The notes: a model not told the origin generated them from the sequence alone. A DNA stretch of 34,629 nt from a virus (IMGVR_UViG_3300010354_007511:1-34629), one strand, 5' to 3'. Counted from the first letter of the stretch, positions 23,230 through 31,593 are shown. Translations and numbers: made by a program.

Positions 23230-25596
23230 ATGGCAAAAAGAAGAAGAATACCAAATGATACAATATCGGATATGCTAACTGGAAAGTCTGGCATAGATGC
23301 ACTTAAAAATTTATCCGATAATAGATCTATTGGTAAAATAGATTATGTTGCAATGCAATTAAGTCAGCCATCGTTAGTGTTCAAAGAATTGATTACTGAC
23401 GAAGAAAAACTTATGATTACTGATAGACATGAAGAATTTAATAAAGCTCTTTGGTCAGAAGAAGATATACGATTAACGAAAATATTTACAAGTTCTTTAC
23501 AGTCAAACGAAACTAAAATATATTATAGAAATGTTTACAAAACAAATGATGCGGATTTAGGTCCAGAATTTACAATATCATATGGTGATTATTATGGCTA
23601 TGGATCATCTACTGGATCTTTTGGAAATATATCAACAAATGTTTATGAATCAAAAGCAATATACTCAAAATATCAAAATCTATTATTAGGTTCTGATAAA
23701 GAATTTTTTAAGTTTAATTTTCCAAGCTGGTCTAATGTAATTAGTAGTGGTGCCAGAATTTTATCTGCAGGTAAAAGTATAAGCACAAATTTAACAACAT
23801 ATAATTCAGAACAACAATTATATTTTGTGTCAAACTTTCCACTATCAAATTGGAAATCTGTATCAAGTGGTTATACATTTACTACTGCACTAAAGCAAGA
23901 TGGTACTCTGTGGTCATGGGGAAGTAATGGTAATGGTGAGTTGGGTATAGGAACAACAGAAAATTCAAATGTTCCTGTTCAAATAGGAACGGATAGTGAT
24001 TGGGTATTTCATACATCTGGAGCATTTCATTCATTTGCTATAAAATCGAATGGAACATTATGGACTTGGGGAAAAGGATCGGATTATAGACTTGGAACGG
24101 GAGCAAATACAAATGTTTTATCTCCAGTTCAAATAACATTACCCTTTCCTAAAATATGGAAATATGCAGCTGCAGGACAAGGACATTCTATTGCAGTAGA
24201 TAGTGATGGAAAACTTTGGGGATGGGGATATAATTCATCTGGACAATTAGGAACCGGTGATACTTCAAATAAAACTATACCAACACAAATTGGAAGTGAT
24301 ACCGATTGGGCTACCGTATATGCCTCAATAGAATACTCGGGAGACTGTTTTAGTTTAGCATTAAAAGAAAATGGTGAATTATATGGAATGGGATTCAACG
24401 AAAATTATCAACTTGGTTTAAATAATTCTTTAAGTCCAATAACAAATCCTACAAGAGTAACACGTACTGGACAAAATGATTTGTATGTGAAGGCATCCGC
24501 TGGTGGTAAAAGTAGTATTGCATTAGATTTTAATTCAAATTTGTGGAATTGGGGAACTTTCAATAGTGCAATTTGGCCATCAGCTAGCATATTTAGTGTT
24601 GCTGGTAGTAATTGGATTGATGTTAAAATATCAGCATATAACGCAATAGGATTAAAGTCTAATGGATCTGTTTATACGTGGGGTGAAAACGATTTTGGTA
24701 GTTTAGGGAATGGAAGTACCGATAGTTATTTGAATAGTCCTAAATCCATAATAATAAATCCAATACTAGAAGAAGATAAAAAAGTAGATGTAAGAAACAT
24801 ATTAGCCATTGAAACATCAGATTATGATACATTTGGTTCATTTTCTACAATAGTATCTAAATACGATTTCGATGAAAAAGAATATCAAGAGTCTGATTTT
24901 ATTTATGTAATAAATGTAAACAGAAATAGATTCAAAGATAATATAAAACCTGGAACTTGGCAATTATCTTTACTTCCAGTTGATGTATACAATAGACCGA
25001 TAACAGGAAGCATTCCCATTACTTTGATAGATGATTCCAGTTTATACAATTACGATGTTGATAAAAAAGATGTATACAATGTTTATAGTGGAAGTTTAGA
25101 AGATGGATTTAATATGAGTGAATATTCTGTACCATATGGTTTGTTCTATCCAAATCATGGCATTATAGTATTGAATGGTCGCTCTCTTTATTCATTTGCC
25201 TCCATTTTTACAAATAGATCTCTACCAACTGCGAGCGGTCAATTTGAATATTCTTCTAATGCAGATACGTTGTTTACATCGATAAGTGCATCTATGGATT
25301 ATGATTCATCAAAATATTACTTTCAAGGAATGTCATCAGAAAGAATAGAATCTTCTTACATATTTGTTCGTATAAAATCTGATGAATTTAATTACACTAA
25401 CAATCCCACATATGTTACTGGTGATAATGGTAGAATAAATCCGAAATATAGAAATAATGATTTTGGATTAACTTACATAACAACTATTGGGTTATATGAT
25501 GATGAAGAAAATCTTGTTGCTGTTGCTAAATTAAGCAGACCAATAAGAAAAACAATAGAGAAAGAAATGGTAATAAAAATTAGAATACGATATTAA
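23230..25596 (+). CDS. Virion-type protein with RCC1-like propeller (paralogue 1)
   Basis: The 788-residue protein has three parts. Residues 1-170 carry KIYYRNVYK ... FTISYGDYYGYGSSTGSFG ... ESKAIYSKYQNLLL, a pattern I associate with structural proteins of marine T4-like phages. Residues about 210-510 contain at least six RCC1-type repeats of about 50 residues, each with an L-W-x-W-G core (first cores near residues 226, 277, 327, 383, 437 and 480), which would fold as a beta-propeller. Residues about 540-788 carry FIYVINVNRNRFKDNIKPGTWQLSLLPV, PYGLFYPNHGIIVLNG and DFGLTYITTIGLYDDEENLVAVAKLSRP. The gene downstream is a paralogue with the same three-part design. The propeller is probably a surface-exposed binding module. 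Confidence 0.75.
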   Translation: MAKRRRIPNDTISDMLTGKSGIDALKNLSDNRSIGKIDYVAMQLSQPSLVFKELITDEEKLMITDRHEEFNKALWSEEDIRLTKIFTSSLQSNETKIYYRNVYKTNDADLGPEFTISYGDYYGYGSSTGSFGNISTNVYESKAIYSKYQNLLLGSDKEFFKFNFPSWSNVISSGARILSAGKSISTNLTTYNSEQQLYFVSNFPLSNWKSVSSGYTFTTALKQDGTLWSWGSNGNGELGIGTTENSNVPVQIGTDSDWVFHTSGAFHSFAIKSNGTLWTWGKGSDYRLGTGANTNVLSPVQITLPFPKIWKYAAAGQGHSIAVDSDGKLWGWGYNSSGQLGTGDTSNKTIPTQIGSDTDWATVYASIEYSGDCFSLALKENGELYGMGFNENYQLGLNNSLSPITNPTRVTRTGQNDLYVKASAGGKSSIALDFNSNLWNWGTFNSAIWPSASIFSVAGSNWIDVKISAYNAIGLKSNGSVYTWGENDFGSLGNGSTDSYLNSPKSIIINPILEEDKKVDVRNILAIETSDYDTFGSFSTIVSKYDFDEKEYQESDFIYVINVNRNRFKDNIKPGTWQLSLLPVDVYNRPITGSIPITLIDDSSLYNYDVDKKDVYNVYSGSLEDGFNMSEYSVPYGLFYPNHGIIVLNGRSLYSFASIFTNRSLPTASGQFEYSSNADTLFTSISASMDYDSSKYYFQGMSSERIESSYIFVRIKSDEFNYTNNPTYVTGDNGRINPKYRNNDFGLTYITTIGLYDDEENLVAVAKLSRPIRKTIEKEMVIKIRIRY

Positions 25597-25606
25597 GGTT
25601 TTATAC

Positions 25607-27937
25607 ATGGATAAAAATACATTCATAAGAAAAAAAATAGATTTGTCAACATCATTTTTATATGATAGAAAAGAAGTTGTAACTGCTCCGATGTGGCCTA
25701 ATAATTCTTCTGAATTGAGAAACATATACACAAGCTCAAACCAACCACATCATCAAAAAATATATTATAGAACCATATTTTCAGATTCAGCTAAAACGGG
25801 TAGTCTTGATGTTGATTTTAGTATAGCTTACGGTCATTATGCTGGCAGTGGTTCATCAACTGGATCATATGGATTGTTAGAATATAATGGTGCAGTGAGT
25901 GAATCACTTGCAATATACTCACAATATCGTAGTATGTTATATGAACAGGATAAAAGAAAATATTTATCAGATGGTAAATTTAGATTCTATGGATTGACGG
26001 ATGTTTACTTGGGTGCATACGCATTTGGTAGTAATAATATTGACAACGTTTTAAATTATTTAGATAGAGTAAAAATACCTGGAGTAAAATCATTTAATTT
26101 AAATAAAATAAAAAGTATATCATCTTACAAGTACGATGAATACGCCAATGCTAATATAAAATTTTATCTCATAAATGAAGAAGGTAAATTATTCTACAAT
26201 CAAAATGGTCAATTTGATCAAATAATTCAGATAGGAACAGATGAAGATTGGGAAATGGTATCATTTGGTAGTTCACATAATCTTGCTATAAAACAAGATG
26301 GAACTTTGTGGGGGTGGGGTAGTAATTCATTCGGACAATTGGGTATAGGATTTTCAGGAAATAGCTATAGCGAACCAACAAAAATAGGAATACAAAAAAA
26401 TTGGAAACAGGTGTATGCTGGTAGGGATTTTGCATTTGCAATAAATTCAAATGGAGAATTATATGCATGGGGAAGGAATATAGATACTGATTCAATAGGT
26501 GGTGGGATTTTAGGATTTGGCGATTCTCTTGATAGATATTATCCACAAAAAGTTGGTTCAAATACTTGGAAAAAAATATCATTAAATACTATAAATAGTA
26601 CAATACATGGTGTTTCTAAATATTGTATTCATGCGATAGACACAGACGGTAAATTATGGGGATGGGGTAATAATTCATTAGTAAATTATTCAATAGAACC
26701 AACACAACTTGGAACTGATACGAATTGGAAAGATATAGCCGCTGGATATGATTTTGCAATAGGAATACAAGGTGACAACAATGAGTTGTATGGTTGGGGT
26801 TCAACCGGATTATCTGGAGAATTATTAGCCGCATTAACTCCCATTCCAAGTATAACATATCCATCGTCAGTACCATTTTCTTCAAAGAAAAACTTAACAT
26901 CCGGTAACATATACGGAATACCAGAATCAGGTTGGACATCTGTGGATTGTGGACCAGATTTTACATTTGCAATAAACTCAAATGGAAATATGTACTGTTG
27001 GGGTAATAATTCAGACAATCAATTAAATGTTTCCGCAAATCCATTAGAGATTTCAATACAGCAATCAAGTCAATTATCCGGATGGGATATAATTTCTTGT
27101 GGATCTTTTAACTCAACGGCTGTAATAAATACACCAAATAGAAATGTCAATAGTATGGTTTCGGATGATATTTACGTTATCAATTTTAACCGATGGAATT
27201 TTAGAGACAAGATAGATTCAGGTACTTGGCAATTATCATTAAGAACTGTTTATACTGGTTCTGGTCAACAATTATTATATGAACCAGCTCCATCAACTTC
27301 ACCACCATATTCAACCATAACTTTGATAGATGAATCTGTAAATTTACAAGGTACTGAAGCAGAAAATCCCATGTATGATGTTACCAGTAAAGGTGGTATA
27401 GTTTATGGTATTTATAGAGGTAGTATTGAAAACGGAATAGATGAATCTGCTGTTGATTCTCCTTATGGACTTTTCTTTCCAGAAAATGGTATAATAATTT
27501 TGAATGGAGAAATTTTAGTTAATCCTGGATCCAGACAATCAATAACTATACAAACACGAAGAACACCCGCAACATCAAGTGGTGCTTATCCATTTTCATC
27601 AAATGCTGATTTAATGTATGCATCTATAAAAGGTGCAATGGAATTAGATGAAAAGTATTTTATTGCAAATACAGTTGAAACAAAAATTCCAACATATTGT
27701 TTTATACGAATAAATAATGATGAATTTAACTATACAATGAATAGAACAAAGTACCAAAAGAATGATAGTTTTTTATTAAAAGATAAATTTAGAACGGTTC
27801 CATACCCATTCACTTACATAACAAGTATTGGTTTGTACAATGACAATGATGATTTATTGGCTGTTGCTAAATTAAGTAAACCTATATTTAAAAACCCTTC
27901 AACAGAATTAGTTGTTAAAATTAAATTAGACATATAA
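25607..27937 (+). CDS. Virion-type protein with RCC1-like propeller (paralogue 2)
   Basis: The 776-residue tandem paralogue of the preceding gene starts 11 bases after it. The N-terminal backbone reads KIYYRTIFSD ... FSIAYGHYAGSGSSTGSYG ... ESLAIYSQYRSMLYEQDK. RCC1-type cores lie near residues 234, 284, 349, 393 and 461, with longer insertions than in paralogue 1. The C-terminal backbone has DDIYVINFNRWNFRDKIDSGTWQLSLRTV, PYGLFFPENGIIILNG and PYPFTYITSIGLYNDNDDLLAVAKLSKP. The backbone halves are better conserved between paralogues than the propellers, which fits a constant scaffold with a varying exposed domain. Last plus-strand gene before the convergent terminator. Confidence 0.75.
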   Translation: MDKNTFIRKKIDLSTSFLYDRKEVVTAPMWPNNSSELRNIYTSSNQPHHQKIYYRTIFSDSAKTGSLDVDFSIAYGHYAGSGSSTGSYGLLEYNGAVSESLAIYSQYRSMLYEQDKRKYLSDGKFRFYGLTDVYLGAYAFGSNNIDNVLNYLDRVKIPGVKSFNLNKIKSISSYKYDEYANANIKFYLINEEGKLFYNQNGQFDQIIQIGTDEDWEMVSFGSSHNLAIKQDGTLWGWGSNSFGQLGIGFSGNSYSEPTKIGIQKNWKQVYAGRDFAFAINSNGELYAWGRNIDTDSIGGGILGFGDSLDRYYPQKVGSNTWKKISLNTINSTIHGVSKYCIHAIDTDGKLWGWGNNSLVNYSIEPTQLGTDTNWKDIAAGYDFAIGIQGDNNELYGWGSTGLSGELLAALTPIPSITYPSSVPFSSKKNLTSGNIYGIPESGWTSVDCGPDFTFAINSNGNMYCWGNNSDNQLNVSANPLEISIQQSSQLSGWDIISCGSFNSTAVINTPNRNVNSMVSDDIYVINFNRWNFRDKIDSGTWQLSLRTVYTGSGQQLLYEPAPSTSPPYSTITLIDESVNLQGTEAENPMYDVTSKGGIVYGIYRGSIENGIDESAVDSPYGLFFPENGIIILNGEILVNPGSRQSITIQTRRTPATSSGAYPFSSNADLMYASIKGAMELDEKYFIANTVETKIPTYCFIRINNDEFNYTMNRTKYQKNDSFLLKDKFRTVPYPFTYITSIGLYNDNDDLLAVAKLSKPIFKNPSTELVVKIKLDI

Positions 27938-27941
27938 CAAA

Positions 27942-27970
27942 AAACCCCTCGAAATCGAGGGGTTTGTTTT
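27942..27970. terminator. Bidirectional terminator between convergent units
   Basis: An 11-base stem, AAACCCCTCGA (27942-27952) with TCGAGGGGTTT (27955-27965), flanked by A-rich sequence on the left and T-rich sequence on the right, so it works in both directions. It lies five bases after the stop of the second RCC1-like gene and four bases before the stop of the minus-strand 387-residue gene. Confidence 0.9.
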
Positions 27971-29132
27971 ATCTTATTCCTTTGTCACCGACTATCGCTA
28001 TTGCTCGTTTAAAGAAGTTATCCGTTTGTTTTATTTCTTCTATCTTTATATTGAGTTTCTTCAAGTTTTTATCTATTGCAGTTAGGAATGTGTTATCATA
28101 GTTCTCGCCTTTTGCCTTCTTAATCATACCAACCCAAATGGCAGCTTGAAATTCTGGCGGTGTCATTCCATATTTACTTGCCCATTGTTGTGTTAATCTT
28201 GCCATATAAACATAGTTTGGTGTCTTTGCTAGTATTTTTGATTTTTGTTTCTTATCAAGTTGTGGATAAAAGAATGACGCCATCCAAGTATCCATTGTAA
28301 CTGGAACCCAACCTAAATCTTCAAAACTATAATTAGGATCGAGAAGGTTTAGTGTAAATGAAAATACTTTCTCTGCAGATATAACAGTTGTATCTTCAAG
28401 AGCACCGCTTGGTTTAATGTGTCTTGATATTTCTTTAACTGCTATTTCTCTTGTTATTTGATAGTTGTTTGCTTTAAGTAGTTTCAAGAATCGTAGAATG
28501 TTTGGTAGATATGTGTTTACGCCCATGTTTCCCTTAATCATACCACGAACAGTCGCCAAGTCTTTGTAAGCGTCTTCTCCTTTCATTCTCTTATACAATT
28601 CGGTTGGTTCAATTTCCATCATCTCTTCTAACTTTGCCTTTGCCTGTTCACTTTCCAAATCTTTTTTCAATCCACGAAATGTTTGAGCTGCAAGTTTAAA
28701 GTTTTGTGATAGAGGATTTCTCGGTGAAAATATTGCAAGTAATACAAGAAATATTGTTCCTTCATTATCACCGAATGTTTCTAACATAGTCTTATTCATT
28801 TCAGCATACCAAGTCTTTGCTTCACCACCGAGTTCAAGTAGTTCTTCAATACCATCCATTATAGAACCATCTACTTTCAAAACACCCTTTACTTCTTCTA
28901 ATTCAGCAGGAGACATTTTTGTGTAGTCTAATTCTTTTTCGTCAATCTTAACATCTACAACTTGATTTAAGTCTGATTTGAATTTATCGAATATCTTATC
29001 CAACTCTTGTAATTGTTTACCGTTTAATTCAACTTCAACATCACCAGTTGATTCATTCACTCTACGATATTTTGTCATTCTGTCTTGTTCCTCTTTGGTA
29101 TTTTCACCTATGATGTCTTTTAACTTAATCAT
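27969..29132 (-). CDS. Candidate capsid-targeted protein, 387 residues, helical
   Basis: The N-terminus MIKLKDIIGEN has the layout of a T4-type capsid-targeting peptide with an I-x-E cleavage site at residues 8-10. The body is helical. Notable segments are EAKTWYAEMNKTMLETFGDNEGTIFLVLLAIFSPRNPLSQNFKLAAQTF (about 105-155), KVFSFTLNLLDPNYSFEDLGWVPVTMDTWMASFFYPQ (about 255-290) and TPPEFQAAIWVGMIKKAKGEN (about 330-350). The K-x-x-x-F-x-x-N-L...V-T-x-D-x-W pattern resembles a phage family whose name I recall uncertainly (DUF7178-like). AAGGAG precedes the ATG, which overlaps the upstream stop as ATGA. Last gene of the minus-strand operon. Enzymatic role unknown. Confidence 0.6.
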   Translation of the reverse strand: MIKLKDIIGENTKEEQDRMTKYRRVNESTGDVEVELNGKQLQELDKIFDKFKSDLNQVVDVKIDEKELDYTKMSPAELEEVKGVLKVDGSIMDGIEELLELGGEAKTWYAEMNKTMLETFGDNEGTIFLVLLAIFSPRNPLSQNFKLAAQTFRGLKKDLESEQAKAKLEEMMEIEPTELYKRMKGEDAYKDLATVRGMIKGNMGVNTYLPNILRFLKLLKANNYQITREIAVKEISRHIKPSGALEDTTVISAEKVFSFTLNLLDPNYSFEDLGWVPVTMDTWMASFFYPQLDKKQKSKILAKTPNYVYMARLTQQWASKYGMTPPEFQAAIWVGMIKKAKGENYDNTFLTAIDKNLKKLNIKIEEIKQTDNFFKRAIAIVGDKGIR

Positions 29133-29887
29133 TTTTTAATCTCCTTTTTAAATGCACCGTATGCTTTTTTATATGATTGTTCTGTTTCATCTTTTGCGTT
29201 GTCTGTATACTGCCAATTCCAAAATAGGTTGTCTGGTGTTTTGAATCCGTAAAAGTTTAATACTTTCTGTTGAACACTAACAACATTCATTCCATTCCAA
29301 TTTTGTCCTATACAAATGAATCCGGCTTCTTTATCACCGATTATATTTTCTTCACCTAATGTGCTATGACGATTTTCTAACCATGTCAATCTCTCAATTA
29401 ACTTTTGGTATTCTGCATTTGTCTGTCCCCAACGGATAGACGAAAAGAAAAGTATAATATCTGCTTGAAATAAATCCTTTGATACTTTCCATAGTTCATC
29501 GGATTCATTATTTACACTTGCCCAACATCTATGTTGACCAGTTGGATTCTTTTCTTTATCTTTCAATACCGTATCTTTAACACCACAAGTATTACCGTCT
29601 CTATGTGAAACATTGCCTTCACACGGTAGTATTTTCAATTGTGGTATATCAATCCATTTAGTTTTGTTCGGTATAGACTTCTTAATAAATAGTGCCAATT
29701 CAGTTGATTTAGGTAATTCATCTTCTACACCACCTTTATCATAACCAGTATTGAATGGGTATCTTGTTGATGTTGTAATGAATAATACCTTACTATCTTT
29801 CTTTGATGATAGATAGTTTATTGTTTCGGTTACATTGTTTGATAGATTTGTATTCTCTAACAAAGATTTTAATTTTGGTATATTCAT
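29129..29887 (-). CDS. FMN reductase/flavodoxin-like protein in the tagged operon
   Basis: The 252-residue protein has a flavodoxin-like fold. SKVLFITTSTRYPFNTGYDKGG (about 32-53) gives the first strand and phosphate-binding loop. STELALFIKKSIPNKTKWIDIPQLKI is the typical helix-strand of NADPH-dependent FMN reductases. DIILFFSSIRWGQTNAEYQKLIERLTWL (about 148-175) is the loop and helix that close over the flavin ring. A cysteine- and histidine-bearing insert (CEGNVSHRDGNTCG...QHRCWAS) is unusual. The N-terminus MNIPKLKSLLEN is a variant of the operon leader with L-L-E at residues 9-11. It is coupled upstream by TAATG and downstream by ATGA. Confidence 0.65.
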   Translation of the reverse strand: MNIPKLKSLLENTNLSNNVTETINYLSSKKDSKVLFITTSTRYPFNTGYDKGGVEDELPKSTELALFIKKSIPNKTKWIDIPQLKILPCEGNVSHRDGNTCGVKDTVLKDKEKNPTGQHRCWASVNNESDELWKVSKDLFQADIILFFSSIRWGQTNAEYQKLIERLTWLENRHSTLGEENIIGDKEAGFICIGQNWNGMNVVSVQQKVLNFYGFKTPDNLFWNWQYTDNAKDETEQSYKKAYGAFKKEIKK

Positions 29888-30474
29888 TATTGTTTAGTAA
29901 TAGATTGTAAAAATGTTTTATAGTCATCTAATGATTTAACTTCAACACCGCCTGATTGTTGAGCCCACTTCTCTCTACTAGGAAATAAGAATGTTGGAAC
30001 ACCTGCACTAGTTGAAGTCTTAATCAATCTTTCGGTCTTAAACCCCATCTTACATTTTCTACTGACATCAACATCCATTCGTTTAATATATCCCATTGCA
30101 TTCGGAATGAATCTATCCTTTGAATAGATACGGTCTTCGTATTCCTCATAATCATCTTTACCATGTTGGTCTTGCCAGTAATTGTAAGCACCGCCCTTAT
30201 ATTTGTTACCCAATTTAGTTCCGTCTAATTCAAACCGAACAAAGTAACATTGGAAGTTACTTGTATTCTTTGTATATCCTTCTACCTTTGTTCTTGCTAC
30301 GGACATATAATACCCTTCATCATACTTTCTGCCGGGATCAACATTGCCACCAATTGGAGTAGGACTTAACATGAAACGATTTGTTCCAATGATATTATCA
30401 GCCGCCTCTGTATTTGTAAAGTGGTATACCACATCGGAAACACGTTCCATCAATATGTCTTTTAATTTAATCAT
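29887..30474 (-). CDS. Candidate capsid-targeted ADP-ribosyltransferase-like protein
   Basis: The 195-residue protein starts MIKLKDILMER, with L-M-E at residues 8-10. The body resembles the ADP-ribosyltransferase fold. DVVYHFTNTEAADNIIGTNRFMLS (about 14-37) puts H18 where the NAD-binding histidine of H-Y-E enzymes sits. EGYYMSVARTKVEGY (about 53-67) follows, then FVRFELDGTKLGNKYKGGAYNYW and EEYEDRIYSKDRFIPNAMGYIKRMDV (about 110-134), where E113 is a possible catalytic acid. An in-frame ATG six codons upstream (30492) lies inside the previous gene. The 30474 start gives the ATGA overlap seen at other junctions of this operon and has GGGAG upstream. The enzyme class is a fold-level reading, not certain. 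Confidence 0.6.
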   Translation of the reverse strand: MIKLKDILMERVSDVVYHFTNTEAADNIIGTNRFMLSPTPIGGNVDPGRKYDEGYYMSVARTKVEGYTKNTSNFQCYFVRFELDGTKLGNKYKGGAYNYWQDQHGKDDYEEYEDRIYSKDRFIPNAMGYIKRMDVDVSRKCKMGFKTERLIKTSTSAGVPTFLFPSREKWAQQSGGVEVKSLDDYKTFLQSITKQ

Positions 30475-31346
30475 TTTCTTGGTTTCTCCCATCCAATTGC
30501 TTTACGGTATTGATCATAATTATTAACTACCCAATTAACCGCATCCATATGATTACTAAATGTAATCAATTCTTTTCTTTTCTTTGAATAAATACGAAGT
30601 GAACCCATCTTATCATATATGGGAACAATGTCTGTTGCAGTCTTACCATTGAATATAGTTTGCATTTCATCATCTGCAGAATGGAAACTGCGTATACCTG
30701 AAGCACGGAATACCAATATCGTTCCGTCACCGTATTTGACTGTATACCCTTCCAAACCATATCCTGCAAAGTCTTCTACCGTATATGCAAAGTTATATCC
30801 ACCGAGTTTCTTTTCTGCACTCTTACCATCAAACCATGTGGTCAATCCTAACTTTGTCCAATCCTTAACACCACGAATGAAGCCTTGTTTAGCCATGAAC
30901 GCTGCATCCAATTGTGATGTTCCATGAACTAACCATTGATTCTTTACCAATTCGGGTTCTTCTAACCAATACCATGAGGGGATATGTTCTGAACCAATAT
31001 CTAATGAGTTATACAGACTTTCAAGACCCATACCCGCCATTCGTAGAAGATAGAACTTGAAGATTGCCCCATAATCTTCTTTATTCTTCACTTTCATAAC
31101 ATCAAACGAACCATATGAATCCCATTCATCTTCTTTGGCCATCTCTACTTCAGCGGTTTTCCAACCCTTTCTGACATCAGAGTTACCAACATAATACTCT
31201 ATCATTGAATCATATCCAATAGTATTCTCTAACTCTCTGAACTTCTGTTCCGGTGTGGAATTAAGGTATGCCATGAGTTTAGTTATGTCGGTATCAACAT
31301 ACTCTTTTATTATAGATTCTTTTAATATGTCTTTTAGTTTTATCAC
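30471..31346 (-). CDS. Candidate capsid-targeted ADP-ribosyltransferase-like protein
   Basis: The 291-residue protein starts at GTG 31346 with MIKLKDILKES (L-K-E at residues 8-10). Residues 11-130 are helical. The C-terminal part has WLVHGTSQLDAAFMAKQGFIRG (about 138-159, H141), GGYNFAYTVEDFAGYG (about 182-197), GDGTILVFRASG (about 206-217) and SADDEMQTIFNGKTATDIVPIY (about 223-244, E227). The order histidine, aromatic loop, strand, then glutamate in front of a short strand is that of H-Y-E type ADP-ribosyltransferases. Its GTG overlaps the upstream TGA (GTGA), so it is probably translated by coupling. Target unknown; T4 Alt, a packaged ADP-ribosyltransferase acting on host RNA polymerase, is the obvious comparison. 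Confidence 0.6.
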   Translation of the reverse strand: MIKLKDILKESIIKEYVDTDITKLMAYLNSTPEQKFRELENTIGYDSMIEYYVGNSDVRKGWKTAEVEMAKEDEWDSYGSFDVMKVKNKEDYGAIFKFYLLRMAGMGLESLYNSLDIGSEHIPSWYWLEEPELVKNQWLVHGTSQLDAAFMAKQGFIRGVKDWTKLGLTTWFDGKSAEKKLGGYNFAYTVEDFAGYGLEGYTVKYGDGTILVFRASGIRSFHSADDEMQTIFNGKTATDIVPIYDKMGSLRIYSKKRKELITFSNHMDAVNWVVNNYDQYRKAIGWEKPRK

Positions 31347-31573
31347 TTGTATGCTTTTATCAAATAACCTAATATATTTCCTCTACCCACAACTTTACCT
31401 GTTCGGTCTTTTGTGTAATTGTATTTTGAATCGTATGTCCCAAGTAATCTTCCTTCGGTATCTCTAAAAATAAATTTACCATCCGATGATTTTGTTACAT
31501 GGCCTATAACTTTGCCACTATTATTACGGACATACTCTCTACTTTCGTTTAATATTTCCATCAATTTTATCAT
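31343..31573 (-). CDS. Small tagged beta-repeat protein
   Basis: The 76-residue protein is the first of the five-gene minus-strand operon. The leader MIKLMEILNES has L-N-E at residues 8-10. After it come three short strand-turn repeats built on G-x-x-x-G: SGKVIGHVTKSSDGKFIF, EGRLLGTYDSKYNYT and TGKVVGRGNILGYLIKAY. Such repeats resemble small beta-flower or beta-hairpin proteins seen in Bacteroidota. No ribosome site is visible before ATG 31573, and a second in-frame ATG at 31561 would shorten the leader to MEILNES. Removal of the leader would leave about 66 residues. Function unknown. Confidence 0.6.
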   Translation of the reverse strand: MIKLMEILNESREYVRNNSGKVIGHVTKSSDGKFIFRDTEGRLLGTYDSKYNYTKDRTGKVVGRGNILGYLIKAYK

Positions 31574-31585
31574 ACATATAAATAT
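31574..31585 (-). promoter_or_regulatory. Promoter-like 12-mer (minus-strand copy)
   Basis: On the minus strand this reads ATATTTATATGT, identical to the copies at 15530 and 20350, and points into the five-gene tagged operon. It lies unusually close to the first ATG (31573), directly adjacent, so a transcript starting here would be leaderless for that codon or would use ATG 31561 or the downstream genes. Confidence 0.35.
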
Positions 31586-31593
31586 ATTTGTAT

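Noticed and set aside
23880-24720. RCC1 repeats as a sign of eukaryotic contamination
   Set aside because: The repeats are embedded in a backbone shared by two tandem phage-type paralogues, and flanking genes are plainly phage and bacterial.
30619-30927. Plus-strand reading frames opposite the tagged operon and opposite groEL (such as 32807-33139)
   Set aside because: They are antisense shadows with no ribosome sites, and the minus-strand proteins there have clear motifs and coupled starts.
27969-31573. Toxin-antitoxin or defence-system reading of the minus-strand operon
   Set aside because: There is no antitoxin-like DNA-binding partner or paired small neutraliser, and the common leader with [LI]-x-E explains the set better as packaged cargo.
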